In this document: one piece after another, positions 1 through 12,400 of the stretch
Numbering within the stretch: the first letter of the stretch is position 1
Layout: each line of letters begins with the position of its first letter
DNA from: Nautilus pompilius
Taxonomy: Eukaryota > Mollusca > Cephalopoda > Nautilida > Nautilidae
Reading direction: 5' to 3'
Assembly (NCBI GenBank): GCA_018389105.1
Contig: JACATO010002189.1
Location: 64,501-128,500 of the forward strand
DNA: 64,000 nucleotides
Translations under genes and position numbers: made by a program
The notes under the pieces: generated by a model
What the model was told of the DNA's origin: nothing
Databases searched by the model: none
What the model saw: the letters and a program-made list of their open reading frames with translations, nothing else

Positions 1-152
1 TTTTTCCTTTGCAATAAATTAATTGCATTCTGACTTTGTTGCAATAAATTAATTTTAATTTTCATTTGTTGCAATCAAAAATTGCAATTAATTGAAATTT
101 TTCCAGAAATTTTACATGCAATATTTTTTCTTAAAAATTATTATTTTCACAT

Positions 153-380
153 CTACAGAGTGTAGCGGAAATTACTGGAAGGCAGCTTGTTTGCATTCTC
201 AAAAAAAAGCCACTGTATCTTAGCGCTAAGATACAGACAAGTTCTCTTCCAGTAATTTTCGCTACACAAGCAAATTAATTCGATAGTTTTGTTGAAAAGA
301 TACCTTACTTCCGACATGGAACTGTCCTCTCGATGAAGAGTTAGAGTAACGGAGCTAGTAAAATCCCGCTTTACGAGCAA
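153..380 (-). pseudogene. Second partial copy of the hAT transposase, split by a small inverted-repeat insertion
   Basis: The minus-strand translation at about 273-350 includes LHREDSSMSEVRYLFNKTIE. This closely matches LQRNDITAAEVRYLFDKTIE in the main hAT pseudogene (about 1150-1210). So a short piece of the same transposase recurs here in the same orientation. The homology stops where a 110-bp inverted-repeat sequence begins (160-267). It could be a tandem partial duplication or a fragment of a neighbouring hAT copy. Confidence 0.6.
160..267. repeat. Short MITE-like inverted repeat with a perfect central 24-bp palindrome
   Basis: Two 22-bp arms, at 160-181 and 246-267, are inverted copies with one mismatch (GTGTAGCGGAAATTACTGG on the left). 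Between them, 213-236 is a perfect palindrome with half site CTGTATCTTAGC. The unit interrupts a hAT transposase fragment. That favours a tiny non-autonomous transposon or foldback element, though no clear target duplication is seen. Confidence 0.55.
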
Positions 381-744
381 TCTTTAAAAAATCCCGCTAA
401 GTTATCTAGAAAACGGCAATTTATGTGACCATGTGACCAAACCAGCTGGATATTGGACGCGCGATGCAAGCTCCCCCTGGACTGCGCGCGGTATTTCCCC
501 CTTTATCAAGCTTGAGCACACATCTGCTTGTGTGAACCCCCTTTATAACTGCAGCCCTGACTTGATCCTGTTAGTTTTCCCAGTTCCACACAGCGTCCAA
601 ACTTTCTGGGTTGCCGTCTCAAAATTTTTATTTCCATCCCAAAGTAAGTAAAAAAAACGAGTGACCGGATGTGAAAAAAATAGATATAATAAGCAATTAG
701 GTGTGGGGATTGGATGAAACGATACGAGAAACAAGTTCACGATC

Positions 745-2202
745 TCAAAGGCGGTCGTTATGGCGTAAAAAAAGCTGCATTTCTAAATTTACAGGTGAAA
801 GATGCTGTCGGGATTCGTCAAATGCATTTGCTGCCGAACTGAAGAATCTCTCAACTAAGTTCGAAGTCGGCAAAATAAAAGACGTATCAGCGAACCGGGC
901 CCGGCTGTGCTTTCCCATCGAAAGACGACGCCTTTTGAGCATGGAGGCAGCAAAATCCTCAAAATCATCGTTCAAAGCGTTGTCTTCCGTGGTGGTCGAT
1001 GATTCGGGCAGCTTTAAGTCAGTAACAGATGCTTCCTCCTCTGGCGTCAGCTCATCGGCCTTTTGGTTTTGAATTTTTACCAAAGACTTTTCAAACAGAG
1101 GAGCTTGAACAATATCGGCATCGGGACTCAAATATTTATGCATGCACGGATATAGTTCGATGGTTTTATCAAACAGATACCGCACTTCAGCTGCAGTTAT
1201 GTCATTTCGCTGAAGAGCCAGCGTGATAGAGTTCAGTTTCTCAAAGTGTGTCTGAAGTTGAGAAAGTCGTGAGGTCTCCCTTGCAGTTGGAAAAAAGTCC
1301 ATCAACTGATGATTGTTGGCGAAATCAGGTTGGGAAAGATGGGACTTTAATTTATCATAGCGATCCAACATTTTGGCTGTACTGGACCATCTGGTATCGT
1401 TTTTCATTACAGGCCGTAGCGTTGTATGCGTCAGAAGTAGTCTGGACAGTTTTAAGTCTAGCCATTAGAGTGTTTACGTTCTCCAACAAATCCTTGTGGG
1501 GCTTGATGAAGTCCATAACTGCTAGATTGAAACGGTGGGAGGCACATCCGACCAGAGGCAAGTTACACGCTCTAGCCAAAGCCTTGTTGACCTCCGCGTT
1601 GTCACCGCAAAGAGCGACAACATCATCAAAAGTTTTGTCATATACACTGAGCACAAATTTCACAGCAAATCAAAATGGTCACTTGCGGTGAATCCAGTTT
1701 CTTTGAGAAGAGGAGAAAATGCCAGAAGAATTGTCTCATAAGAATGGTTGCTTGATGAAGAGAAGGATGCGAACACGCCAACGAAATGAGTTGACGCTTT
1801 CGACCAGCCGTCAATAATAAGGGCAAATTGAGGCGGCAGAAGAGTCGCAATCTTCTTTTCGACCTCCTTCGTCACCAAATCCATGTATAGTGGAAATTGG
1901 CTTGAGGGATGAGTATCGTCTGACGGTCTCCTTTTCCACGAAGGTAAATGGCATCAGATCAATGCAGACCCACTGCAGCCAGTCGTAGATGTTGGAGCCC
2001 TTTTCCGAAACGTTTGCCGAAGTTAGAAAACGATCGAGGGACGACTTTGGCCGCTGATCGCTGTTGAAATCTGGATGTTGGCTTCTTAAATGATTGAGTA
2101 GATTAGTCCACCCAGCAGCTTTCCGCACTTGCACTGCCATTTATCGTTCGCAGGATCAACTTCGGTGAAGAAAAGTTTGATGATTGTTTCTGGCTTCTTA
2201 GA
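745..2202 (-). pseudogene. hAT transposase pseudogene (BED finger to hATC dimerisation region)
   Basis: Reading down the minus strand, consecutive fragments in different frames make up one hAT transposase. It begins at MSKKPETIIKLFF (2202) with a BED-like cysteine pair (WQCKCGK). A histidine segment follows (NHLRSQHPDF, near 2085-2115), then the core with ALIIDGWSK (about 1820) and CGDNAEVNKALARACNLPL (about 1600), and then a C-terminal block with LVERFFSSAANAF (about 810), which corresponds to the hATC dimerisation motif. At least four frame changes (near 2140, 1880, 1660 and 1400) mean that no intact enzyme is encoded. The family would excise and reinsert hAT DNA, but this copy is dead. Confidence 0.8.
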
Positions 2203-2607
2203 CATGATGGCGAACTGGAAATCAATTTTAGTGAGCCAGCAAGTAGTCAACGTGCTTAGGATTACTCCTGATCCAATCAACGAGCCCGCAGTGTCCCGAC
2301 CAATAATTATAAGCCGCTGTGAGATCACGCCGACTACTGCATGCGACCTTGACCTCGTTGTCTGGATTGTGGAAAAACAGAACTGTGCGTGCAAGCGTGC
2401 TTAACGTGTTTACGCATATTTCTCACGCACACGCCCACTGCGCTGAGGAAAAAGGCCAGGCGTATAATTGCAATTAATTGCAATTAATTGCTGTGTGGCA
2501 AAAAATTATTGCAATTTTTACAGTTCTGCAATAAATAATTGTAATTGCAAAAGCTTCGCAATGAATTAATTGATTGCAATTAATTTTTACCGACCCCTGC
2601 TCGAAAC

Positions 2608-3668
2608 TGCATTCTCATTTGTATGATGATGTATAATTAGGTTATTTTTTAAAATATAAGACACCTAATACTCAATGCTGTGTTCTCATTTGAAAGATGA
2701 TGTATTATTCGATCAATTTAACTTAATGAAACACATAAAATACAAAGTTGAGTTTTCATTTGAATGATCATAATATATCAGATCAGTGTCTGCGTATGAT
2801 ACTTCAAATACAGTAAGCTTCGTTCTCAATTGATAGATGATGATATATTAGTACAATTTAACCATTCTTTACAATGCACACAATAAGTTTCTTTCTCTTT
2901 CTTACCATGATATACTACTAGATTATTTTCTCTATATGATACTCTTAATATCCGATGCTGAGAAAACATCATCATACAAATGAGAAAGCAACTTTGAAAA
3001 TTAGGAGTATCATATAGAGAAAATGATCTAATAATAAATCATCATATAAATGAGGACGCAGCATTACATATTAGGTATATTATACAGAGAAATCGATCTG
3101 TTAAAATATCATCATACAAATGAGAAGGCAGCATAGTGTATTAGTTGTACAGTATGGAGAAATTGATCTAATAATTCATGGTCATGCGAATGAGGACGAA
3201 ATTTAGTGAGTTCGTTGTAACAAATGGCTCCGACTGAGTTTTTCTACATCATTCGAATTAGAAGGAGGGTTAGTGTGTGAGTTGTATCGTGTGGAGAAAT
3301 ACAACTATTCGAACAACAATTATCAATTATATGCAGAAATTGAAATAATATAACATCAATATTCCAATGAGAGCGAATCACATTATGTGCTACAAATCTT
3401 GAAGTGAATCTCACGCAGACATTGAGATAATATAATATCAAAATTCTAATGAGTACGTAGCTTTGTGTATGAGGTGTATCTAATAGTATATTAGGATTAT
3501 TATTAGATCAACATTCAATTGGGATGTAGTTTAGTGTTTGAAATTTATTATATGCAGAAATTGGAATAATATAACATCATTATTCAAATGAGAGCGAAGC
3601 ATATTATATGCAACAAATTTTGAAGTGAATCTAACTGAGAATTGAGATAATATAACATCAACATTCCA
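2608..3668. repeat. Satellite locus, left part: divergent ~70-bp tandem units with an orientation switch
   Basis: A recurring core, CATCATACAAATGAGAA with variants, appears about every 70 bp at 2968, 3038, 3108, 3180 and 3248. Between 2608 and about 2940 the same core appears inverted (CTCATTTGTATGATGATG type) at about 2613, 2687, 2756 and 2835. From about 3430 the units grade into the ~244-bp arrangement seen further right. No gene is seen here. Confidence 0.75.
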
Positions 3669-4312
3669 ATGCAGTGGTCTCAACCTTTTTGGACTCGTGG
3701 ACCATTTTCTAATACTCAAAAGCCTGCGACCCCCTGCTACACTTCCATAATTGAAAAAAAAATCAAAGAATAAATTTAGCAAAAAAAAAAATCACAAATA
3801 AGAGTTTTATTTGAATATATTGACAGTTTTGAGAGAAATTCACCAGGAAAAAACATTTTACACTCAAGCTTCAACACATCTTTCTTTCTCATAATTTAGT
3901 GATTTTTCGGGAAACAACATCTGCAAATAGTAAATTCACAACAGCTAAACAGAAATTTACTGGTAACAGTGAACTCTACCTCTGATCAGAACAGCTGTGT
4001 GGTGAGTCGTGTTGGTGTCCAAGTTTGCCTAAAACCGAGCTGGCAAGTGCGCGTCCGGCCGAAGTCACAGTCCAGTCCTCGTAGCGTGCTCTGCCCTCAG
4101 GTGTCGTGGTCCGAGTCTTTTTGCTCCAGGGTAATTTTTGTATACTTTTTTTCTGGAAAAAAGTGCGACTTATAAGCCAGCAAATACGGTACATATAAAC
4201 AAAACAAATACATACTCATGAACAGTTTCTTGACTCAGTCATACAACAAAAATTGGAACTTCTAGGGTTCCCCGACCTCCCTTAGGGGAGGTCGCGACCC
4301 ACGGGATGGGAA
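3669..4312. mobile_element. Non-autonomous hAT-like element inserted in the satellite
   Basis: The satellite is interrupted by non-satellite DNA that begins CAGTGGTCTCAACCTTTTTG (3669), a typical hAT terminus. It ends near 4312, after GGGGAGGTCGCGACCCACGG. The flanks resume the satellite, and ATTCCAAT on the left faces ATTCTAAT on the right, consistent with a decayed 8-bp target duplication. No transposase fragment is recognised inside. The right terminus has lost its matching inverted end, so the boundary is approximate. Confidence 0.65.
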
Positions 4313-5359
4313 CTAATATTCTAATAATTACGCAGCTTTGTGTGTCTAATAGTATAGTAGAATTATTATAAGCTCAACATTCAAATAAGATGTAGTTTAA
4401 TCTTTGAAAAGTATTATATGCAGAAATTGAAATAATATAACATCAATATTAAAATGAGAGCAAATCATATTAAGGGTGACAAATCTTGTATCAGAAGAAA
4501 ACAGCGTTTGAAGTGAATCTAATAGAGAAATCCAGATAATATAATCTCAACACACTAATGAGAAAGAAGCCTTGTGTGTGAGGATTATCTAGGAGTTTAT
4601 TAGAATTATTATTACAGGAACATTCAAAATAAGATGTAGTATAGTGTTTTAGGTTCATTATAGGTAGAAATAGAAATTATATAACATCGATAATCAACGG
4701 AAAAAAAACAAGAGGTTACACGATAAATCTCATATGAGAACGAAGCTGTGTATTCACATTGAATCTTGAGGAGATAACGAAACAATATAATATCTGCATC
4801 AAAAGAAATTGAAACTTTGTGTGCGATTTTTATATAGTAGTTTATATGTATTATTATTACAGGAATATTAAAGGTAGGATGTAGTATAGAGATTTATGAT
4901 TATAATAGGTAGAAATTCAAATGATATAACATTGAAAATCAAAGGAAAACTAATCAAAGGTTGCAAGAAAAATCTCATATGAGAAAAGAAGCTATGTATT
5001 CGAAGTGAATGTTGAGGAGAAAACTAATTAATATAATATCCATATTCATAAGAAATTGACGCTTTTCCCAGTCGTATCCAGTAGTATATTAGAATTATTA
5101 TTATAATAACATTGAAATGAGGTGTAGTATAGTGTTTTAAGTGTGTTATAGGTTGATATTGGAAAGATATAACATCGATAATGAAAGAAAAACAAACGAG
5201 AGTTTGGACGATAAATCTCATATGAGAAAGAAGCTGTGTATTCAAAGTGAATCTTGAGGAGTAAACGAAATAATATAATATCCACCATTCAGAAAATTCA
5301 AAATAAGATGTAGTATAGTGTTTGATGTACATTATAAGAAGAAATTGAAATGATGATAA
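4313..5359. repeat. Satellite locus: ~244-bp repeat units, about four copies
   Basis: The landmark ATTCAAAATAAGATGTAGTA (with changes) recurs near 4379, 4621, 4866 and 5109, a spacing of 242-245 bp. A shortened last unit follows before the CACTG element inserted at 5360. The apparent open reading frames here are chance frames in AT-rich repeat DNA. Confidence 0.85.
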
Positions 5360-7725
5360 CACTGGTCTACAATTTTTCAAATGTTGTCTGCTTCTGAGAT
5401 TAAATTAGTTATTTATCATGCATTTTTTGCGTGCTGAATTCAAATATAACAATTAAAATTGTTGATTGGCTATCGTTCCAAAGATACAAGAAATATATAT
5501 TTTTTTATCTTGATTTTAATCTCACATACTCTGTATATGGTTTACATAGGATGTTTTCAATCATGGAACACTTTAAACACTTGTAACACTTGCTAAGTAT
5601 CAGTTCATAGTTCATTCCTTAATCAGTGTCTACTCTACGCTTTTTGGCTTGTCGCTTTTAGGCATGAATGGAGCATCTTTTGTCACCATCCAGCAGTAGT
5701 CTGCAAGCATTGCTGGACTCCATCTGCCTTGATATCGTTTGTCCATGGTTGAAATATCTTGGTGAAATCGCTCACCGTGCTCTTCACTTACTGCTCCGAA
5801 CTTGGGTGGGAAAATATCCAGATGTGAATCCAAAAAATGCATGTTGAGAGACATTGCATCCCATACGCTTATATTCCTTGATGAGGTTTATCACCAACTC
5901 CTTGTAGTTCTCTGCCCTCTTGTTTCCAAGAAATCTTGTAGACACTTACTTGAATGATTCCCACGCCTTCTTCTCCTTGCCACGCAGTGCACAGTCAAAT
6001 TCACTATCGCGAAGAAGTTCATGAATCTGAGAATTAATAAAAACACCTTCCTTTATCTTTGTATCACTTAATCTGGGAAATTTTGTAGTGAGGTACGTGA
6101 AAGCTGTTTCTGCTTTGTCTATGGCTTTGACAAAGTTCTTCACCAGGCCTAGTTTTATGTGTAAGTGTGGTAACAAAATCTTGCTTGATTCAACAAGTGG
6201 TGGATGCTGAACGATTTTCTTCCCAGGCTTCAATGATGGATGGAGTGGCAGTCTCTCTTGACATAGTGGGAATCTCTCGCTCGACTATCGCATTCACAAA
6301 GAGAACAGCAGTACTTTGTGTATCCAACCTGCAGACCCGTCACAAGAGCAAGAACCTTTAAGTCGCCACTGACCTGCCACTGATGCTGGTTATATTTTAT
6401 GCACCTCAAAAGCTGCTTCATGTTTTCATAAGTTTCCTTCATATGGGCTGTGTACCCCAAAGGAATTGATGGCAAAACATTCCCATTATGAAGCAAAACA
6501 GCTTTAAGACTCGCCTTGGATGAATCTATGAACAGCCTTCAGTCACATGGATCATGAACTATGTTGAGGACTGCCACCAGACCACTGATATTGTTGCAGG
6601 CCACAAAATCACACTCCATGATGAAGAATGAGTTGAATTCATTTTGATGGTCACAGAATCTGGAAACCCTAACATCAACTGCCAGGAGATTCAACTTCTG
6701 TAGCCTAGAGCCTAACAGCTCTGTCTTACTCTTGGGTAGCTCAAGATCACTAAAAAGATCGTGCAGTTCACCTTGAGTTATGAGGTGTGGTTCACAGGAG
6801 GATTTTTGGTCAAAATCTGGGTCATGTGACATTGATGGTGCAGGACTAGAATCCTCATTCTCTTCCTCATCTGACTCAATTTAGAATTATTCTGGTGTAT
6901 CGGGAACGGGTAGTCCTCCGTGTGGTACTGCAAGTCTGCTTTTTCTTCCTTGACAGACCCTTCCCAACTGGAGGCATCATGCAGAAGTAACAGTTGCTGC
7001 TATGATCTGTTGGCTCTCTCCAAGTCATTGGCACAGCAAAAGGCATACATTTCCTTTTCCTGTCCAACCACTGGCGCACAAGTGTTGCAGCATATGTGTG
7101 GGGCCCACATTTTGTCCTGATTGCCAATTTTGCATCCGAAATACAGGTGGTTGGCTTTCCTAACCATAGCAGTTATACTGCGCTTCTGCGAGGCAAAAGT
7201 CACTTTACCACAAATGTAGCAGAAGTTATCTGGCTTGTTCACACAAGTACGAGGCATCTGAAAGAACAGAAGTAAAAGCTAGAAGGTAAGAAGTAACAAT
7301 ACTTAATAAGTTTATACATCAATATATAGGCAAAATACAAAATACATAGTGTATTTAGTATTTGGCCTACATACACTAGGCATCTTAGCGACATCTAGAC
7401 AGTTTGGTTTATAGAATAAATATTTATTTTTGGAATAAATAAATAACAATATAAATCCATAAATAAATATAAATATAACTTACCCTTCAAGGATAAGGAA
7501 AATTACTATGCACAACCACCTCGCTCTACAGCTGAAACAACAATGAAAGTGTGTGAGTTTGATGTACGCCGTGTACACATGTGCACGTACTCGTTGTGAC
7601 AAAGTACCATAACTTGAGAACGACAGCTAATCAACAATTTTAAGCATAATTTCAGTTCTCAGTGACCAACAATTAGTCAAGATTGACTTCAGTTGATTCA
7701 GAAGCATTTTGACTGTAGACCAGTG
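5360..7725 (-). mobile_element. CACTG-ended DNA transposon, copy 1 (2366 bp), in the satellite
   Basis: The element starts CACTGGTCTACA and ends TGTAGACCAGTG, an inverted pair. It is flanked by TAA on both sides (5357-5359 and 7726-7728). Removing the element plus one TAA restores the satellite sequence GATAATCAAAGG. Subterminal inverted blocks are also present: TTGTTGATTGGCTATCGTTC at about 5459-5478 pairs with a near-identical inverted block at about 7617-7640. A minus-strand gene fills the interior. CACTG termini and a 3-bp duplication fit the CMC (CACTA/Mirage/Chapaev) group. That assignment is inference. Confidence 0.85.
5630..7257 (-). pseudogene. Conserved transposon-borne protein, putative transposase, copy 1 (frameshifted)
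   Basis: The minus strand starts at MPRTCVNKPDNFCYICGKVT (7257), with CxxC pairs resembling a zinc-binding N-terminus (FCYIC, ICCNTC and, further on, CYFC). After frame changes come RLFIDSSKASLKAVLLHNG (stop codon just before RLF, near 6540), GYTKYCCSLCECDSRA (about 6300), LPHLHIKLGL (about 6155), and EEHGERFHQDISTMDKRYQG (about 5735-5795). The last Met-started segment ends at 5630. The conserved Asp, C(2)C, His and Glu-Arg-x-His blocks resemble the layout of CMC-group DDE transposases, but I infer that role from motif order and from its position inside the element. Several frameshifts or stops make this copy inactive. Confidence 0.75.
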
Positions 7726-8318
7726 TAATCAAAGGAAAACAAAGCAGAGGTTGGACGATAAAACTCATATGAGAACGAAGCTGTGTATTCACAGAAGCTT
7801 TGTGTGCGGGGTGAATCCAGTAGAAAATTTGAATTATTTTTACAGGAACATTCAAAATAAGATGCAGTAAAGTATTTGAAGTGTAATATAGATAGAAATT
7901 GATTTGATATAACATCTATAATCAAAGGAAAAAAAACTGACGTTGGACGATAAATCTCATATGAGAACGAAGCTGCGTATTCGAAGTGAATCTTTTGGAG
8001 AAAACAAAAAAATAGAATGTCGATATTCAACGGAAATTGAAGTTTTATGTGCGAGCTGTATCTAGTAGTTTATTTGAATTATTATTACATTAACATTCAA
8101 AAGAACATATTGTATAGTGTTTGAGGTGTATTATGCGTTGAAATTGAAACGATATAACATCGATAATCAATGGAAAAGAATCCAGAGGTTGCACGATAAT
8201 TCTCGTATGAGAAAGAAGCTGTGTATTCAAAGTGAATATTGAGGATTAAACGAAATAATATAATATCCACATTCAATTGAATTCGAAGCTTTGTGTGCTA
8301 GCTGTATCTAGTAGTATA
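7726..8318. repeat. Satellite locus: ~244-bp units between two transposon insertions
   Basis: The units contain the sub-blocks ATAACATCGATAATCAAAGG, ATAAATCTCATATGAGAACG and GTATCTAGTAGT in the same order as the rest of the array. The right edge at 8318 is the TA target of a mariner insertion. Confidence 0.85.
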
Positions 8319-9492
8319 TGAGGTCTGTCGAAAAATATCCGACTTTATTTTTTACCAGTTGGAAATAATGCGGTTAGGGAGGCAAAGATGAGCATAGTGG
8401 AGCCGCATGCCTTCGTGCGCATGCGTGATTTTTGGCGGGCTTCCTGGATGCGTCAGTCGCTGTCAGACAGCCATTGTGTGAGGTGCTGTACTACTTACTC
8501 GTCACATTTTCATTTCACCCGTGATGACGGAACGTGTGGAGCAACGATCTTGCATCAAGTTTTTCTAAAAGCTTGGAGATACCCAAGCGGAAACAATTCG
8601 CAAAATTCAACAGGCTCTTGGTGACAATGCCATGGGTGTTACCCAAATAAGAGAATGGTTGGTACAACAGGTTCAAAGATGGCCGCACACCGGTGGGGGG
8701 GGGGGACCAGGGTTCCGGGAGGGGGCCGTCAACAAGCCGCAATGCAGTTGTTATCGAGAAAGTGCGGACCTTGGTAATGGAGGATCGTTGTTTGACGGTG
8801 CGGGAAATTGGTGATGGGGTTGGGATCAGTAAAGATTCTGCACATGCAATTTTAAAGGAGGATCTGGGCTCGCGCAGAGTGGCAGCGAAATTTGTGCCCC
8901 AAGCTGCTTTATCAGGAACAACAACAACTTCGTCTTGAGGTTGCACAGGACCTGCTGGATACTGAGTTCCAGAACACCATGATAACTGGAGATGAGACGT
9001 GGGCGTACGGGTACGACCCGGAAACCAAAGCTCAGTCATCACAGTGGAAGCACCCAACGCCGCCAAGGTCCGGAGAAAAACCAAGGTGATGCTGACTGTT
9101 TTCTTCGACTACCGAGGCGTTGTGCATCATTAATACGCACCAGAAGGACAAACAGTTACAAAGGAGTACTATCAAGAAGTCCTCCTCCGTCTTCATGATG
9201 CAGTTCGGTGCAAGAGACCTGATATCTGTGGGCCTCGCAAAACTGGCAGCTGCATCATGACAACATCCCGGCTCATTCACCAGGCTCCCTACTCTCCAGA
9301 CATGGCTCCTTCTGACTTCTGGTTGTTCCCAAAAATGAAGATGCCAGTGAAAGGCTCCCGCTTTGAGGGCCGAGAGGACATCATGCGGAATGCGACAGCG
9401 GAGCTGAGAGCCATTCGGGAAGAAGCATAACACAAACAAGTAAGAAAATTTTTTCCCCAAGCCTATTGTCAGATACTTTTCCGATAGACCTC
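8319..9492 (+). mobile_element. mariner-type transposon inserted in the satellite
   Basis: The left end TGAGGTCTGTCGAAAAATAT and the right end, whose complement is GAGGTCTATCGGAAAAGTAT, form the terminal inverted repeats. TA at 8317-8318 and at 9493-9494 is the target duplication. Joining the flanks restores the satellite sequence GTAGTATATTTGAATTATT. The interior carries a decayed mariner transposase on the plus strand. The element is slightly shorter than usual for mariners (about 1.3 kb), which fits an internal deletion. Confidence 0.92.
8524..9430 (+). pseudogene. mariner transposase pseudogene
   Basis: The start at 8524 reads MTERVEQRSCIKFF. A helix-turn-helix region follows (ETIRKIQQALGDNAMGVTQI, then the segment VREIGDGVGISKDSAHAILK at about 8800-8860). 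The catalytic region shows ITGDETWAYGYDPETK (first Asp, about 8972-9020), FFDYRGVVHH (about 9100) and HHDNIPAHS (about 9255). PYSPDMAPSDFWLFPKMK (about 9285-9340) follows almost immediately, so part of the region between the second and third Asp is deleted. A G-rich tract near 8693-8705 disturbs the frame, and there are further frame changes. The stop TAA is at 9428. No active enzyme is expected. Confidence 0.88.
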
Positions 9493-12400
9493 TATTTGAA
9501 TTATTATTACAGGAACATTCAAAATGAGATGTAGTTTAGTGTTTGAGGTGTATTATACATTGAAATTGAAACGATATAACATCGATAATCAAAGGAAAAG
9601 AATGCAGAGGTTGTACGATAAATCTCATATGAGAACGAAACTGTGTATTCAAATTGAATATTGAGTAGATTATGAAATAATATATACGTATTCAAAAAAG
9701 AAGACTTATGCGCGAGATATATCTAGTAGCATATTAGAATTATTATTACAGGAACATTCAAAATAAGACATATAGAGTTTTATGTTAATTACAGATAGAA
9801 ATAGAAAGAATATCACATCGATAATCAAAGGAAAACCAACCAGAGGTTGGACGGTATATCTAATATGAAAACGAAGCTGTATATTAAAAATGAATCTATA
9901 GTAATATAGAGAATAATATAATATCGGTATCCAAAGAAAATTCTTGCTTTATGCGCGAGATGTATGTAGTAGTATATTAGAATTATTTTTAGAGGAACGT
10001 TCAAAATAAAATGTAGTATAGCATTTTATCTTTATTACAGGAAGAAATAGAAATGATATAACAACGATAATCAACTGAAATTAAACCAGAGTTTGCACGA
10101 TAAATTTTATATGAAAACGAAGCTGTGTATTAAAAATGAATCTATATAATAGAAAACGAAATAATATAATATCTGTATCCAAAAAAAAATTCAGATTTTT
10201 GCACCAGATGTATATTGTAGTATATTAGAATTATTATCATAAGAACATTCAAAATAAGATGTAGCATAGTGCTTTATCTTTATTATAGTTAAAAAATAGA
10301 AATGATATCACATCGATAATCAACCGTAAATAAACCAGAGGACGCTCGATAAATCTCAAATGAGAACGAAGCTGTGTATTATAAATGAATCTATAGTAGA
10401 ATAGGAAATAATATAATATCGGTATCCAAAGAAAATTGATGCTTTATGCGCGAGATACATATATATATATATATAGTATATTAGAATTATTTTTATAGGA
10501 ACGTTCAAATAAAATGTAGTAGAGTGTTTTATCTTTATTATAGCTAGAAATAGAAAGGATATCACATAGATAACCAAAGGAAAAGAAACCAGAGGTTGCA
10601 TGATAAATCTGATATTTGAACGAAGCTGTTTATTCAAATTGAATCTTGAGTAGAAAATGAAACAATATAACATCGTCATCAAAAAAATTGAAGATTTATA
10701 GCGAGACATAGTTCTAGTAGTATATTAGAATTATTATTACAAGAACATTCAAAATAAGATGCAGTATAGTATTTTTATTTTTTATAGGTAGAAATAGAAA
10801 GGATATCACATCGATAATGAAAGGAAAACAAATCAGTGGTTGTATGATAAATCTCATATTTGAACGAATCTATGTATTCAAATTTAATCTTGATTAGAAA
10901 ATGAAACAATATAATTTTTGCAACAAAAAAATGAAAATTTATGCGCGAGATGTATATAGTAGTACATTAGAATTATTATTACAAGAACATTCAAAATATG
11001 AAATAGTATAGTGTTTGAGGTTTCTTATAATTATAAATTGAAAGCATGTCACATCGATATTCAACAGAAAACAAACCAGAGGTTACACGATAAATCTCAT
11101 GTGAGAACGGACATGGTATTCAAATTGAATCTTGCTCAGAAGACGAAACAATATAAAATCGGCATTCCAAAAAAAAACTGAAGCTGTATGCGCGAGATGT
11201 GTCTTGTAGTATATCAATATTATTTTATCAGAAACTTTCAAAATAAGATACATTATAGTGTTTTAGGTTTATTATAGGTAGAAATTGAAAGGATAAAATA
11301 TCGATAATCAACAGAATAAAATCCAGAGGCTACACGATAAATCTCATGTGAGAATGAACATGGTATTCAAATTGAATTTTGAGCATGAAACGAAACAATA
11401 TAATATCGGCATGAAAAAAAGATTTGAAGCTTTATTGGCGATATGTTACTAGTATATTAGAATTATTGTTACAGGAACATTCAAAATATGATATAGTATA
11501 GAGTTTTAGGTTTATTATAGTTATAAATTGAAAGGATATCACATCGATATTCAAAGTAAAACAAACCAGAGGTTGCATGATTAATCTCATGTGAGAATGA
11601 AGATGGTAGTCCAATTGCATCTTCAGTGGTAAAAGAAACAATATAATATCGGGCATTCCAAAAAAAATTGGAGCTTTATGCTCGAGATGTGTTTGGGAGT
11701 ATAACAGTATTTCTGTTATAGGAACATTCAAAATAAGATATATTATTGTGTTTTAGGCATATTATAGGTAGAAATTGAAAGGATATAACTTAGATATAAA
11801 ACAGAAAACGAACAAGTGGTTATAGAATAAATCTCCTGTCAGAACGGACATGGTATTCAAATTGAATCTTGAGCAGAAAACGAAACAAGATAATATCGGA
11901 ATGAAAAAAAAGATTTGAAGCTTTAATCGCGACATGTATCTAGTAGTACATGAGTATTATTGTTACAGGAACATTCAGAATATGATATTGTGTAGTGTTT
12001 ATATTTATTATAGGTATAAATTGAAAGGATATCACATCGATATTCAAAGTATAACAAACCAGAGGATGCATGATAAATCTCATGTGAGAACAAAGATGGT
12101 ATTCAAATTGAATCTTGAGTAGAAAAATCAATAATATAATATCGGCATCCTAAAAAATTTAACCTTTATGCGCGAGATGTTACAAGTATTATATTAAAAT
12201 TATTGTGAAAGGAACATTAAAAAAAGATGTACTGTAATGTTTTATCTTTATTACAGGTAGAAATAGAAATAATATTACATCGATAATCGATGGAAAATAA
12301 GCCAGAGGTTTCACGATTAATCTCATATGAGAACGAAGCTGTGTATTCAATTTGAATCTTGAGTCGAAAAAGAAATAATATATTATCGGCATCCAAAATA

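Larger units (their letters stand above)
1..2599 (-). mobile_element. hAT DNA transposon, right part; left end lies outside the window
   Basis: The right boundary is visible: the sequence ends at 2599 in CGACCCCTG, whose complement CAGGGGTCGG is a typical hAT terminus. Just inside it (2467-2585) lies a cluster of short repeats of the type TTGCAAT/AATTAATTGCA. A similar cluster occupies 9-110 at the start of the window. The element carries a decayed transposase on the minus strand (about 745-2202). The window begins inside the element, so the left terminus and the target duplication cannot be verified. Confidence 0.8.

Noticed and set aside
5024-5380. Hydrophobic 118-residue minus-strand frame, and similar ones at 7673-8030 and 10356-12400
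   Set aside because: They recur with the 244-bp satellite period and reflect AT-rich repeat composition, not membrane proteins.
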